Below are positions 1 to 5,971 of a DNA stretch of 6,724 nt, in pieces; positions within the stretch are counted from its first letter, which is position 1, and each line of letters opens with the position of its first letter. The translations under genes were made by a program, and so were the position numbers. The notes beneath the pieces are model-generated. The model was not told where the DNA came from, did not search any database, and saw only the letters and a program-made list of their open reading frames with translations. The DNA is from Clostridiaceae bacterium (GTDB lineage: Bacteria; Bacillota; Clostridia; Saccharofermentanales; UBA5734): NCBI GenBank assembly GCA_012727965.1, contig JAAYFZ010000022.1:1-6724 (forward strand). The letters are read 5' to 3'.

Positions 1-1
1 G

Positions 2-877
2 GGCAGCAGATTCGGTGGTCTCAAGCAAATAACACCAATTACTCCTGAGGGAGACCTGATCCTGGACTTCTCAATTTTTGATGCGGTCACAGCGGGCTTT
101 GAGACTGTAATTTTTGTTATCAAACGTGAGATGGAAGCGCTATTTAGAGAAAAAGTCGGCAGCAGAATCGAGCATAAGATCGAAGTTAAATATGCTTTTC
201 AGGAGCTTGATGATCTGCCTGCAGGCTTCAGCATACCGCAAGACAGAGTTAAGCCATTTGGTACCGGGCACGCAGTCCTCGCCTGCCGCAAACTGGTCAG
301 CTCGCCTTTTGCCGTTATAAATGCAGACGATTATTATGGCAAACAGGGTTTCAAGCTTATATATGACTATCTCGCAGAGAACGCTGACCGTCCCGGCAAC
401 TATGCCATGGTCAGCTATTGCCTGGATAAAACCGTCACAGAACATGGACATGTAGCAAGAGGAGTCTGCACGGTCAGCAGTGATAACAAGCTTACAGGCA
501 TAGTTGAGCGTACAAGAATCGAGAAAAGACCTGAAGGTATAGCTTATACTGAAGATGATGGCAATAGCTGGCAGGTTCTGCCTGACAACACACAGGTTTC
601 TATGAATTTCTGGGGATTCAGCGCCGATATGATGAATGAACTTGAGAATAAATTCCCTGCTTTTCTTAACAGTTCATTATCTGCAAATCCGCAAAAGGCT
701 GAGTATTTCCTGCCTGGAGTCGTCGATCAGGTGCTGCAAGAGGGCAAAGCGGCAGTAGAAGTACTACCGTCACCAGACAGCTGGCATGGTGTTACCTACA
801 AGGAGGACAAGGATAGTGTCACAACTGCCCTGCTTAAGCTAAAATCTGATGGGGTCTACCCTCATAAGTTGAATTGA
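2..877 (+). CDS. Nucleotidyltransferase family protein (sugar-nucleotide pyrophosphorylase-like), 5' partial
   Basis: This is the C-terminal 291 residues of a protein of the NTP_transferase fold; the reading frame is open from base 2. The first visible residues, GSRFGGLKQI, match the nucleotide-binding loop that normally follows an N-terminal beta strand (…LAAGMGSRFGG). About 15 residues are therefore missing upstream, and the ATG at 131 is an internal Met rather than the start. Further motifs, counted from the first visible residue, are KPFGTGHAV (about 84-92, nucleotide/base contact), NADDYYG (107-113, where the aspartates should bind the metal), MNFWGF (about 201-206) and WHGVTYKED near the C-terminus (261-269). 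Enzymes of this fold transfer an NMP from NTP to a phosphorylated sugar or similar acceptor in the cytoplasm. The acceptor cannot be read from the sequence. The C-terminus looks complete, with no hexapeptide-repeat acyltransferase domain as in GlmU. The downstream gene starts 10 nt later, so the two are probably co-transcribed. Family is confident; exact substrate is unknown. Confidence 0.85.
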   Translation, partial: GSRFGGLKQITPITPEGDLILDFSIFDAVTAGFETVIFVIKREMEALFREKVGSRIEHKIEVKYAFQELDDLPAGFSIPQDRVKPFGTGHAVLACRKLVSSPFAVINADDYYGKQGFKLIYDYLAENADRPGNYAMVSYCLDKTVTEHGHVARGVCTVSSDNKLTGIVERTRIEKRPEGIAYTEDDGNSWQVLPDNTQVSMNFWGFSADMMNELENKFPAFLNSSLSANPQKAEYFLPGVVDQVLQEGKAAVEVLPSPDSWHGVTYKEDKDSVTTALLKLKSDGVYPHKLN

Positions 878-882
878 GGGGG
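876..882 (+). promoter_or_regulatory. Ribosome binding site of threonine ammonia-lyase, overlapping the upstream stop codon
   Basis: GAGGGGG lies 5 nt before the ATG at 888 and overlaps the TGA stop (875-877) of the nucleotidyltransferase. Ribosomes finishing the upstream gene would end on this site, which is the usual geometry for translational coupling. It also fixes the start codon of the downstream gene. Confidence 0.8.
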
Positions 883-887
883 CCAGA

Positions 888-2114
888 ATGGAAGCATTAT
901 CTCTTGAACACTTCAAACAAGCCCAATCTGCACTCGAAGGTGTCATTCTTAAAACACCGCTCGTTTACAGCGATCATTTCTCAGAACTAACCGGCAACCA
1001 TGTCAGCTTCAAACCGGAAAATTTGCAGCTGACCGGCGCCTATAAAATCAGAGGCGCCTATTTCAAGGTAGACCAGCTCAGCGAAGACCAGAAGAAACAC
1101 GGATTGATCGCAGCATCTGCCGGCAATCATGCACAGGGAGTTGCTCTGGCAGCTAAAATGCATAAGCTCAAGGCAGTGATCGTAATGCCGGCAACAACGC
1201 CGCTGGTCAAGGTCAACAACACGAAATCATATGGTGCTCATGTTATTTTGCATGGCGAAGGCTATGACGATGCTTATGAGCATGCCCAGCAGCTGGCAGA
1301 GCAAAAAGGCTATACATTTATCCATCCATTTAATGATCTCGATGTTTCAGCAGGCCAGGGCACAATTGCTTTTGAAATTTTGGCTGAACAGCCAGATACA
1401 GATATCATTATTCTGCCGATTGGCGGAGGAGGCCTATCGGCCGGTGTCTCCACTCTGGCCAAATTACTTAAACCAGACATCAGAATAATAGGTGTCGAAC
1501 CCACAGGCGCTGACTCTATGTTCCGCTCATGTCAACAGGGATGCCTTTGCAGTCTGGAAGCTGCAAACACGATTGCCGACGGTGTAGCCGTAAAAACACC
1601 CGGGAACCTGGTGTTTCCATATGTTTTAAAAAATGTTGATGAGATTCTGCGAATAGAGGATAGAGAACTGATTGATTCTTTTCTCGATATAATGGAGAAA
1701 CACAAATTGATAGTTGAAAACGCAGGACTGCTTAGCGTTGCGGCCCTCGCTCATCTCCCGGTAAAAGGCAAGAAAATCGTCAGTCTTCTCAGCGGCGGCA
1801 ATATGGATGTGATCACGATGGCATCGCTGGTACAGCATGGCCTCATCAATCGTGGCCGAGTATTTACCTTCTCTGTCCTGCTCCCTGACAGACCAGGCGA
1901 GCTGGAACGCATAGCCCACATTGTCGCAAAACAAAAAGGCAATATTATTCGTCTTGAACATAATCAGTTCGTGACCATTAATAGAAATATGGCAGTGGAA
2001 CTAAGAGTTACGCTCGAGGCTTTTGGCCATGAACATAAGGATGCGATCATGGGCGAGCTGCGCAAAAAGGGCTTCAAAGTAAGTGCTGTCGCTCCAACAG
2101 CGGTATTTAATTGA
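888..2114 (+). CDS. ilvA: Threonine ammonia-lyase (threonine dehydratase), medium form with C-terminal ACT domain
   Basis: A 408-residue PLP enzyme of the fold-type II (tryptophan synthase beta-like) family, expected to convert L-threonine to 2-oxobutanoate and ammonia, the first step of isoleucine synthesis or a threonine-catabolic step. The Schiff-base lysine is Lys53 in TGAYKIRGA. SAGNHAQG (77-84) is the substrate loop, GGGGLSAG (179-186) the phosphate-binding glycine loop, and SGGN (302-305) lies where the pyridine-nitrogen contact is expected. From about residue 325 a single ACT domain begins (FSVLLPDRPGELERIA…). This fits the roughly 400-residue 'medium form' rather than the 500-residue two-ACT IlvA of E. 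coli or the ACT-less TdcB. The ACT domain suggests allosteric control by an amino acid, but whether the role is biosynthetic (IlvA) or catabolic (TdcB-like) cannot be decided here. An oddity is the three clustered cysteines at 215, 219 and 221, in a segment that normally precedes the TIADG motif. The start is set by a GAGGGGG site 5 nt upstream. Confidence 0.93.
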   Translation: MEALSLEHFKQAQSALEGVILKTPLVYSDHFSELTGNHVSFKPENLQLTGAYKIRGAYFKVDQLSEDQKKHGLIAASAGNHAQGVALAAKMHKLKAVIVMPATTPLVKVNNTKSYGAHVILHGEGYDDAYEHAQQLAEQKGYTFIHPFNDLDVSAGQGTIAFEILAEQPDTDIIILPIGGGGLSAGVSTLAKLLKPDIRIIGVEPTGADSMFRSCQQGCLCSLEAANTIADGVAVKTPGNLVFPYVLKNVDEILRIEDRELIDSFLDIMEKHKLIVENAGLLSVAALAHLPVKGKKIVSLLSGGNMDVITMASLVQHGLINRGRVFTFSVLLPDRPGELERIAHIVAKQKGNIIRLEHNQFVTINRNMAVELRVTLEAFGHEHKDAIMGELRKKGFKVSAVAPTAVFN

Positions 2115-2121
2115 TGATTTC

Positions 2122-3945
2122 TTACTCAGTCAGAGAGCCCTTGACTATCTGATTTGTATAGAGGCGCCAGTAATAGCCGCGCTTCTTAAGTAATTCACTA
2201 TGGCTTCCCTGCTCGGCAATGATGCCATTATCAATGACAAGTATTCTATCGGCATGCCTGACAGTCGAGAGACGGTGCGCGATAATCAAGCTCGTACGTC
2301 CCTCAAGCACCCTGCTTAGGGCTTGTTGGATCTGATGCTCGGTCTGTGTATCTACAGAAGAAGTCGCTTCATCAAGCACGAAGAGGACAGGATTTGAGAG
2401 AATCGCTCGCGCGAAGCTGACCAGCTGCTTCTGTCCTGCCGAGAGTCTATTACCACGCTCACCAGCCTCAGAATCATAACCATTGTCCATGTGCATAATA
2501 AATTCATGAGCACCCGCAGTCCTGGCAGCACTTTCAAGCTCTTCTTGGCTGACATCTGAGCGGCCGTAGGTAATATTCTCGCGAATCGTACCGCTGAACA
2601 AATGAGGCTCTTGCAAGACATAACCAAGCTGGCTATACATCCACATCACAGGGAAATCACGATAGTCGATTCCATCGACTCTTATCTGTCCTTGATTAGG
2701 CTCGTAAAAACGGCAGGCGAGGTTCGCGATAGTAGTTTTACCTGACCCTGTCTCGCCGACCAACGCGATCGTTTCTCCAGCCTTGATTTTCAAATTAAAA
2801 TTCTCGAGAACACATTCGCCATTTTCATAGCCAAACGAAACATTCTCAAACTCTATATTACCGGCAAAAGCAGGCCATTCGGCCTTGCCTTCTTCGCCTT
2901 CCTGCTTGCCATAAATATTAATCGCCTGTTCGCTGTCGCTGATTGCAGGCACGGTATCAGTTAACGCAAATATTCTCTCAGCTGAAGCCTGTGCATAATT
3001 AAGCTCAGTAAAGACTCTTGCAAACTGTCTCACTGGCTCAAAAAACTGAACCGCATAGGAAACAAAAGCAGCCAGAGTACCATAGGTCATACCCATGATG
3101 CCTGTTTGATTCATTCGAATGCCACCAGACCAGAGAACAAGACCGGTAGCGATTGCTCCGAGCATCAAAACCAGCGGTGTATAAAGGGCCGCCGTTGTCG
3201 CTGCTCTTACCGAAAAATTACGCATCTGGCTTGTTGTTTTACCGAAACCATCAGCCATCTCCTGCTCAGCAGCAAGAGTTTTAATCGTCCTGGCACCTGT
3301 TATTCCCTCATTAAAACCAGCTGTAATATGCGAATTATACTTCCTGACCTGGCGATAATTATGCAGTATCTTCTGCTGGAAGACGAAGCTTATCCAAACC
3401 AGAAGCGGGATCGTCACAAGAACCAGAAGTGCCATACGCCAGTCAAGAATCAGCATGAATATAGCTGTTATCAACATCATAAAGCCAGACCAGAAGAGGT
3501 CGACAAGATTCCAGGACATAGTCTGTCCAAGTCTGCGGCAATCTGAAGTCAGACGAGCCATGATCCAACCGACTGGAGTTACATCATAGTATGACAGAGA
3601 TAGTTTCTGCAGATGATCAAAAGCATTTTGCCTGATATCATAGGGCAGCCATGCTTCTATTTTACCGGCTCTTAAAACCATATAGCGAACATTAACAGCT
3701 TGAGCTGCAATAAGTAAAACCGCAACTATAGACATTAATATCAGACGGTCCGGCCTTGAAGCCAGGACAATATTGTCAACAGCATATTTGCTGAACAGCG
3801 GCACGACAGCATCAAACAGACCGGCAAAAATCATTTGCGCTACCAGCCAGATCATCAGAGATCTATATGGTTTGCTGAAGCCAAGCAATCTTTTCCAGAC
3901 CTTGAAATCAATCTTTTTGCTAAATTCTTGTTCTTCTATCATCAT
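2122..3945 (-). CDS. ABC exporter half-subunit, consensus Walker B and degenerate signature (BmrD/TM288-like)
   Basis: A 607-residue membrane/ATPase fusion: six predicted transmembrane helices (about residues 28-310), a linker, then the nucleotide-binding domain (about 363-600). Visible motifs are the A-loop Tyr373, Walker A GETGSGKTT (397-405, Lys403), Q-loop Gln445, signature LSAGQ (501-505), Walker B LFVLD plus catalytic Glu526, D-loop SSVD (529-532) and H-loop His557. The signature has Ala in place of the first Gly of LSGGQ, while the catalytic Glu is intact; in heterodimeric exporters that is the mark of the catalytically competent partner. It follows the other half-subunit by 53 nt on the same strand, so the two should be co-expressed and assemble into one exporter in the cytoplasmic membrane. 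The substrate is unknown; drugs, peptides or lipids are all carried by relatives. The linker (about 337-361) is long and acidic/Gly-rich. The start has a Met-Met pair; AGAGGA lies about 9 nt upstream. It converges on threonine ammonia-lyase with 7 nt between stops. Confidence 0.93.
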   Translation of the reverse strand: MMIEEQEFSKKIDFKVWKRLLGFSKPYRSLMIWLVAQMIFAGLFDAVVPLFSKYAVDNIVLASRPDRLILMSIVAVLLIAAQAVNVRYMVLRAGKIEAWLPYDIRQNAFDHLQKLSLSYYDVTPVGWIMARLTSDCRRLGQTMSWNLVDLFWSGFMMLITAIFMLILDWRMALLVLVTIPLLVWISFVFQQKILHNYRQVRKYNSHITAGFNEGITGARTIKTLAAEQEMADGFGKTTSQMRNFSVRAATTAALYTPLVLMLGAIATGLVLWSGGIRMNQTGIMGMTYGTLAAFVSYAVQFFEPVRQFARVFTELNYAQASAERIFALTDTVPAISDSEQAINIYGKQEGEEGKAEWPAFAGNIEFENVSFGYENGECVLENFNLKIKAGETIALVGETGSGKTTIANLACRFYEPNQGQIRVDGIDYRDFPVMWMYSQLGYVLQEPHLFSGTIRENITYGRSDVSQEELESAARTAGAHEFIMHMDNGYDSEAGERGNRLSAGQKQLVSFARAILSNPVLFVLDEATSSVDTQTEHQIQQALSRVLEGRTSLIIAHRLSTVRHADRILVIDNGIIAEQGSHSELLKKRGYYWRLYTNQIVKGSLTE

Positions 3946-3947
3946 TT

Positions 3948-3973
3948 ATCTCATTCCTCTTAATCAAAGAGAT
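3948..3973 (-). promoter_or_regulatory. Imperfect inverted repeat around the ribosome binding site of the second ABC gene
   Basis: Read on the minus strand, ATCTCTTT (3973-3966) can pair with AATGAGAT (3955-3948) with one U-U mismatch, leaving the Shine-Dalgarno AGAGG in the 10-nt loop. A competing short hairpin, CTCTT-tgatt-AAGAG (3971-3957), would instead bury part of the same AAGAGGA site. This lies in the 53-nt gap between the two transporter genes, just before the ATG at 3945. The stems are short and AT-rich, so a regulatory role is only a possibility; the ribosome binding site itself is more secure. Confidence 0.3.
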
Positions 3974-3998
3974 CTTCTGCTCTGAAACTTAATTACGC

Positions 3999-5804
3999 TT
4001 AGACGCTGATAATGCTGTCAATAGTCTCATCATCGGTTTTGCTCTGCAGCTCCCATACCGTTTTATAGAGTCCGTCACTGCTGATAAGCTCATCATGATT
4101 ACCCTGTTGAACTATTCTACCTTTATCGAGGACAAGTATCTGATCAGCTTCTGCCAGTGTAGTAATCCTGTGAGATATTATAAGTGTTGTCACATTTCTT
4201 CTATCTCTTTGAAGCGCAGCTCTGATCGAAGCATCAGTCTGACTGTCAACAGCCGACAGAGAGTCATCAAAAATCAGTACTGAAGGCGCTCTGAACAATG
4301 TTCTGGCAATGGCGATTCTCTGCCGCTGTCCTCCAGATAATGTCACACCTCGTTCTCCGACTATTGTTCCATAGCCTCGTTCAAAACCACGAATAGCATC
4401 ATGAACGCTGGCTTTTGCTGCCGCCTCCATGATCTCCTGCTCGGATGCACTGGCTCTCCCCAGACTGATGTTTTCGGCCAGATTGCGAGAGAAGAGAAAC
4501 GGTTCCTGTAATACCAGTCCGATCTGTTCACGCAAGTATCGTCTGTTGATCGTACTAAGTTCGGTGCCATCAAGCTTGATCGAGCCAGACTGATAATCAT
4601 AAAGCCTAAGCAGAAGATGGACCAGTGTACTCTTGCCAGATCCTGTCGCACCAAGGATAGCTGTTGTTCTCCCTGCCGGAATATGAAGAGAAATATCGTC
4701 AAGGACCTTCTCTCCATCGCCATAGGCAAAGCTGACATTTTCAAAAACTATGTCACCTGCTATTTTTATGTCAATGGTTCCAGTCTCATCATCTTCAACT
4801 GGATAATCGAAGATTTCCTGTATACGTTCAAGCGCGACAAAAGCCTGTCCCATGAAGCCCATCATCTGACCAAGCCCACGGACTGGCCAGATCAGCATGC
4901 CTGCATATGTTGAGAAAGCAATCATCGTACCGATGGTGATCATTCCGTTGAGCGCACCCCATGCACCTGCTGCAATAACGGCAGCGAATTGAATCATACA
5001 AAGGAAATCGCTGGTGGACCAAAATCTTGACATCAGTTTGAGGATCAGCATGACCTTGTCTCGATGAGTACTGTTTTTCTCAGTAAATTTATCAATTTCA
5101 AGCTGCTGGGCGGCAAATGCCTTGACTACTCTCACTCCGGTCAAGTTCTCCTGAAGTGCCGATGACAGTTCACCCTCCGCCTCATCGGCCGCGAGAAATA
5201 TTTTCATCATAGATAGGAAAAAGCGAATAGTCAGGAAAAAGATCAGAGGAATCAGTGCAGTACTTATCAGTGTATAAAGAGGGCTTATCTGAATCATAAT
5301 CACCAGAACCAGCATTATCTGGAATACGATAGATACAGCCTCTGATCCATGAGAGCTCATGAAGCTCTGCACAGTTTCAATATCGGATGTACAACGTTGT
5401 ACCAGATCACCAGTCTGGGTCTTGCTCTGAAAATCATATGGCTGATGCATGATATGGCGATAGAGACTGTTCCTAAGTCTTCGTGAACTGTTTTCAGCAG
5501 CTAATGCTGTTAGTTTACCACGCAAAAATAAAAACAAGCCCTGAAGCAGAGTCAGACCGATTATGGCAGGCAATATCATACCGCTGCCATTATCGCGAAA
5601 AAATTCCAGTAATCTGCTGGAAAGCGAGAATGCAGCTGTTGAACTATCAATTGCAAGTCCACCGATGATATGATCGAGATAGAAGGCAATCAATAAAGGT
5701 ATTAAGGCGGCCAGCGCCACATGAATTACTATTGATAACCATGAAAGCAGGTATAATTTAGTATTCCCTGCCATATACATCTTTAGTAACTTTAGTTTTT
5801 TCAT
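3999..5804 (-). CDS. ABC exporter half-subunit, degenerate catalytic site (BmrC/TM287-like)
   Basis: A 601-residue membrane/ATPase fusion. Predicted membrane helices lie near residues 17-43, 76-96, 155-175, 177-198, 266-290 and 293-312, followed by the ATPase domain (about 350-590). Motifs are the A-loop Tyr361, Walker A GATGSGKST (385-393, Lys391), Q-loop Gln433, canonical signature LSGGQ (489-493), Walker B ending in Asp513, D-loop SAVD (517-520) and H-loop His545. The residue after Walker B, normally the catalytic Glu, is Asp514 (…IFDDSLSAVD). This Asp is characteristic of the non-hydrolysing side of heterodimeric exporters, whose partner here is the next gene. The gene is first in the operon. 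The chosen start has GAGGAAG (5815-5809) at good distance. The open frame extends 31 codons further to an ATG at 5897, but that extension runs through the promoter and palindromes and has no ribosome binding site, so I reject it. The transported substrate is not identifiable. Confidence 0.93.
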   Translation of the reverse strand: MKKLKLLKMYMAGNTKLYLLSWLSIVIHVALAALIPLLIAFYLDHIIGGLAIDSSTAAFSLSSRLLEFFRDNGSGMILPAIIGLTLLQGLFLFLRGKLTALAAENSSRRLRNSLYRHIMHQPYDFQSKTQTGDLVQRCTSDIETVQSFMSSHGSEAVSIVFQIMLVLVIMIQISPLYTLISTALIPLIFFLTIRFFLSMMKIFLAADEAEGELSSALQENLTGVRVVKAFAAQQLEIDKFTEKNSTHRDKVMLILKLMSRFWSTSDFLCMIQFAAVIAAGAWGALNGMITIGTMIAFSTYAGMLIWPVRGLGQMMGFMGQAFVALERIQEIFDYPVEDDETGTIDIKIAGDIVFENVSFAYGDGEKVLDDISLHIPAGRTTAILGATGSGKSTLVHLLLRLYDYQSGSIKLDGTELSTINRRYLREQIGLVLQEPFLFSRNLAENISLGRASASEQEIMEAAAKASVHDAIRGFERGYGTIVGERGVTLSGGQRQRIAIARTLFRAPSVLIFDDSLSAVDSQTDASIRAALQRDRRNVTTLIISHRITTLAEADQILVLDKGRIVQQGNHDELISSDGLYKTVWELQSKTDDETIDSIISV

Positions 5805-5808
5805 TGTA

Positions 5809-5815
5809 CTTCCTC
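5809..5815 (-). promoter_or_regulatory. Ribosome binding site deciding the start of the first ABC gene
   Basis: GAGGAAG on the minus strand, with GAGG 8 to 11 nt before the ATG at 5804. It supports the 601-residue protein beginning MKKLKLL over the longer reading frame that starts at 5897. Confidence 0.8.
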
Positions 5816-5816
5816 G

Positions 5817-5832
5817 ACAGCTGTGAAGCTGC
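5817..5832 (-). other. Small hairpin in the leader of the ABC operon transcript
   Basis: On the minus strand CAGCT (5831-5827), a TCAC loop and AGCTG (5822-5818) form a 5-bp stem, extendable by one G-U pair. It ends one nucleotide before the GAGGAAG ribosome binding site. It is not followed by a T run, so it is not a terminator. It may influence leader stability, or it may be chance. Confidence 0.3.
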
Positions 5833-5838
5833 TTATGA

Positions 5839-5867
5839 GTTATAATGTTATTATTGTAGGTCAACAA
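5839..5867 (-). promoter_or_regulatory. Probable sigma-70-type promoter of the ABC exporter operon
   Basis: On the minus strand a -35-like TTGTTG (5867-5862) is separated by 17 nt from a -10-like TATAAC (5844-5839). Transcription would begin near 5832, giving a leader of about 28 nt that holds the ribosome binding site at 5815-5809. The -10 matches consensus at five of six positions; the -35 at only three. A TTGACC overlaps the -35 but would give a 14-nt spacer, too short. The promoter sits inside the nested inverted repeats described separately. Confidence 0.6.
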
Positions 5868-5882
5868 TATAATAACATCATA
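5841..5882. repeat. Nested inverted repeats, candidate operator in the divergent intergenic region
   Basis: The outer arms TATAATGTTATTAT (5841-5854) and ATAATAACATCATA (5869-5882) are reverse complements at 13 of 14 positions, with 14 nt between them. Inside lies an exact 18-bp inverted repeat, TATTGT-aggtca-ACAATA (5852-5869), whose centre is offset from the outer one by a single base. The inner palindrome covers the whole -35 of the ABC operon promoter, and the left outer arm fills its spacer and reaches the -10. Size and symmetry fit binding by a dimeric repressor such as a MarR-type protein (inference). No regulator gene is present in the window. The AT-rich outer arms could partly be a composition effect, but 13 of 14 matching is more than expected. 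Confidence 0.6.
5868..5873 (+). promoter_or_regulatory. Possible -10 element for the divergent hydrolase gene (tentative)
   Basis: A perfect TATAAT lies on the plus strand about 100 nt before the hydrolase start; a second TATAAT occurs at 5841-5846. Neither has a recognisable -35 at 16-18 nt nor an extended -10 TG, and both lie inside the AT-rich palindrome, so they may be fortuitous. If used, hydrolase and exporter would share the same operator. Confidence 0.2.
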
Positions 5883-5962
5883 TTCTTTTTTGTTCACAAT
5901 CGTTTTGAATTATTTTTGTCAAGTTTTGCCTTTTGCCTGGATAGACAGCAGGAAAAATATTT

Positions 5963-5969
5963 AAGGAGG
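5963..5969 (+). promoter_or_regulatory. Ribosome binding site of the hydrolase gene, unusually close to the start
   Basis: AAGGAGG is a full-strength Shine-Dalgarno sequence, but only 2 nt separate it from the ATG at 5972. The next in-frame ATGs (5996, 6002) are 26 or more nt away, too far for this site. The 5972 start is kept as the best available, with reduced certainty. Confidence 0.6.
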
Positions 5970-5971
5970 AA

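Noticed and set aside
131..133. ATG at 131 as the start of the nucleotidyltransferase
   Set aside because: The frame is open back to base 2 and encodes the conserved GSRFGG nucleotide-binding loop, so the real start lies before the window.
2085..2101. Stem GCTGT/ACAGC at the end of threonine ammonia-lyase as an intrinsic terminator
   Set aside because: It has only five base pairs inside the coding sequence and is not followed by a run of T.
3106..3546. A 146-codon plus-strand open frame inside the second ABC gene
   Set aside because: It is antisense to a well-supported coding region, is composed of non-family-like sequence, and is best explained as a shadow of the real gene.
5805..5897. A 31-codon N-terminal extension of the first ABC subunit starting at the ATG at 5897
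   Set aside because: It lacks a ribosome binding site, runs through the promoter and inverted repeats, and reads unlike ABC exporter N-termini. The internal ATG at 5804 has a good GAGGAAG site.
5917..5922. A perfect TTGACA on the minus strand
   Set aside because: No acceptable -10 lies 16-18 nt downstream; the best is TGTGAA. The promoter nearer the ABC gene fits better.
5916..5945. TTGTCA (5916-5921) with GATAGA 18 nt downstream as the hydrolase promoter
   Set aside because: The -10 matches only three of six positions, so it is too weak to annotate, although the position would be suitable.
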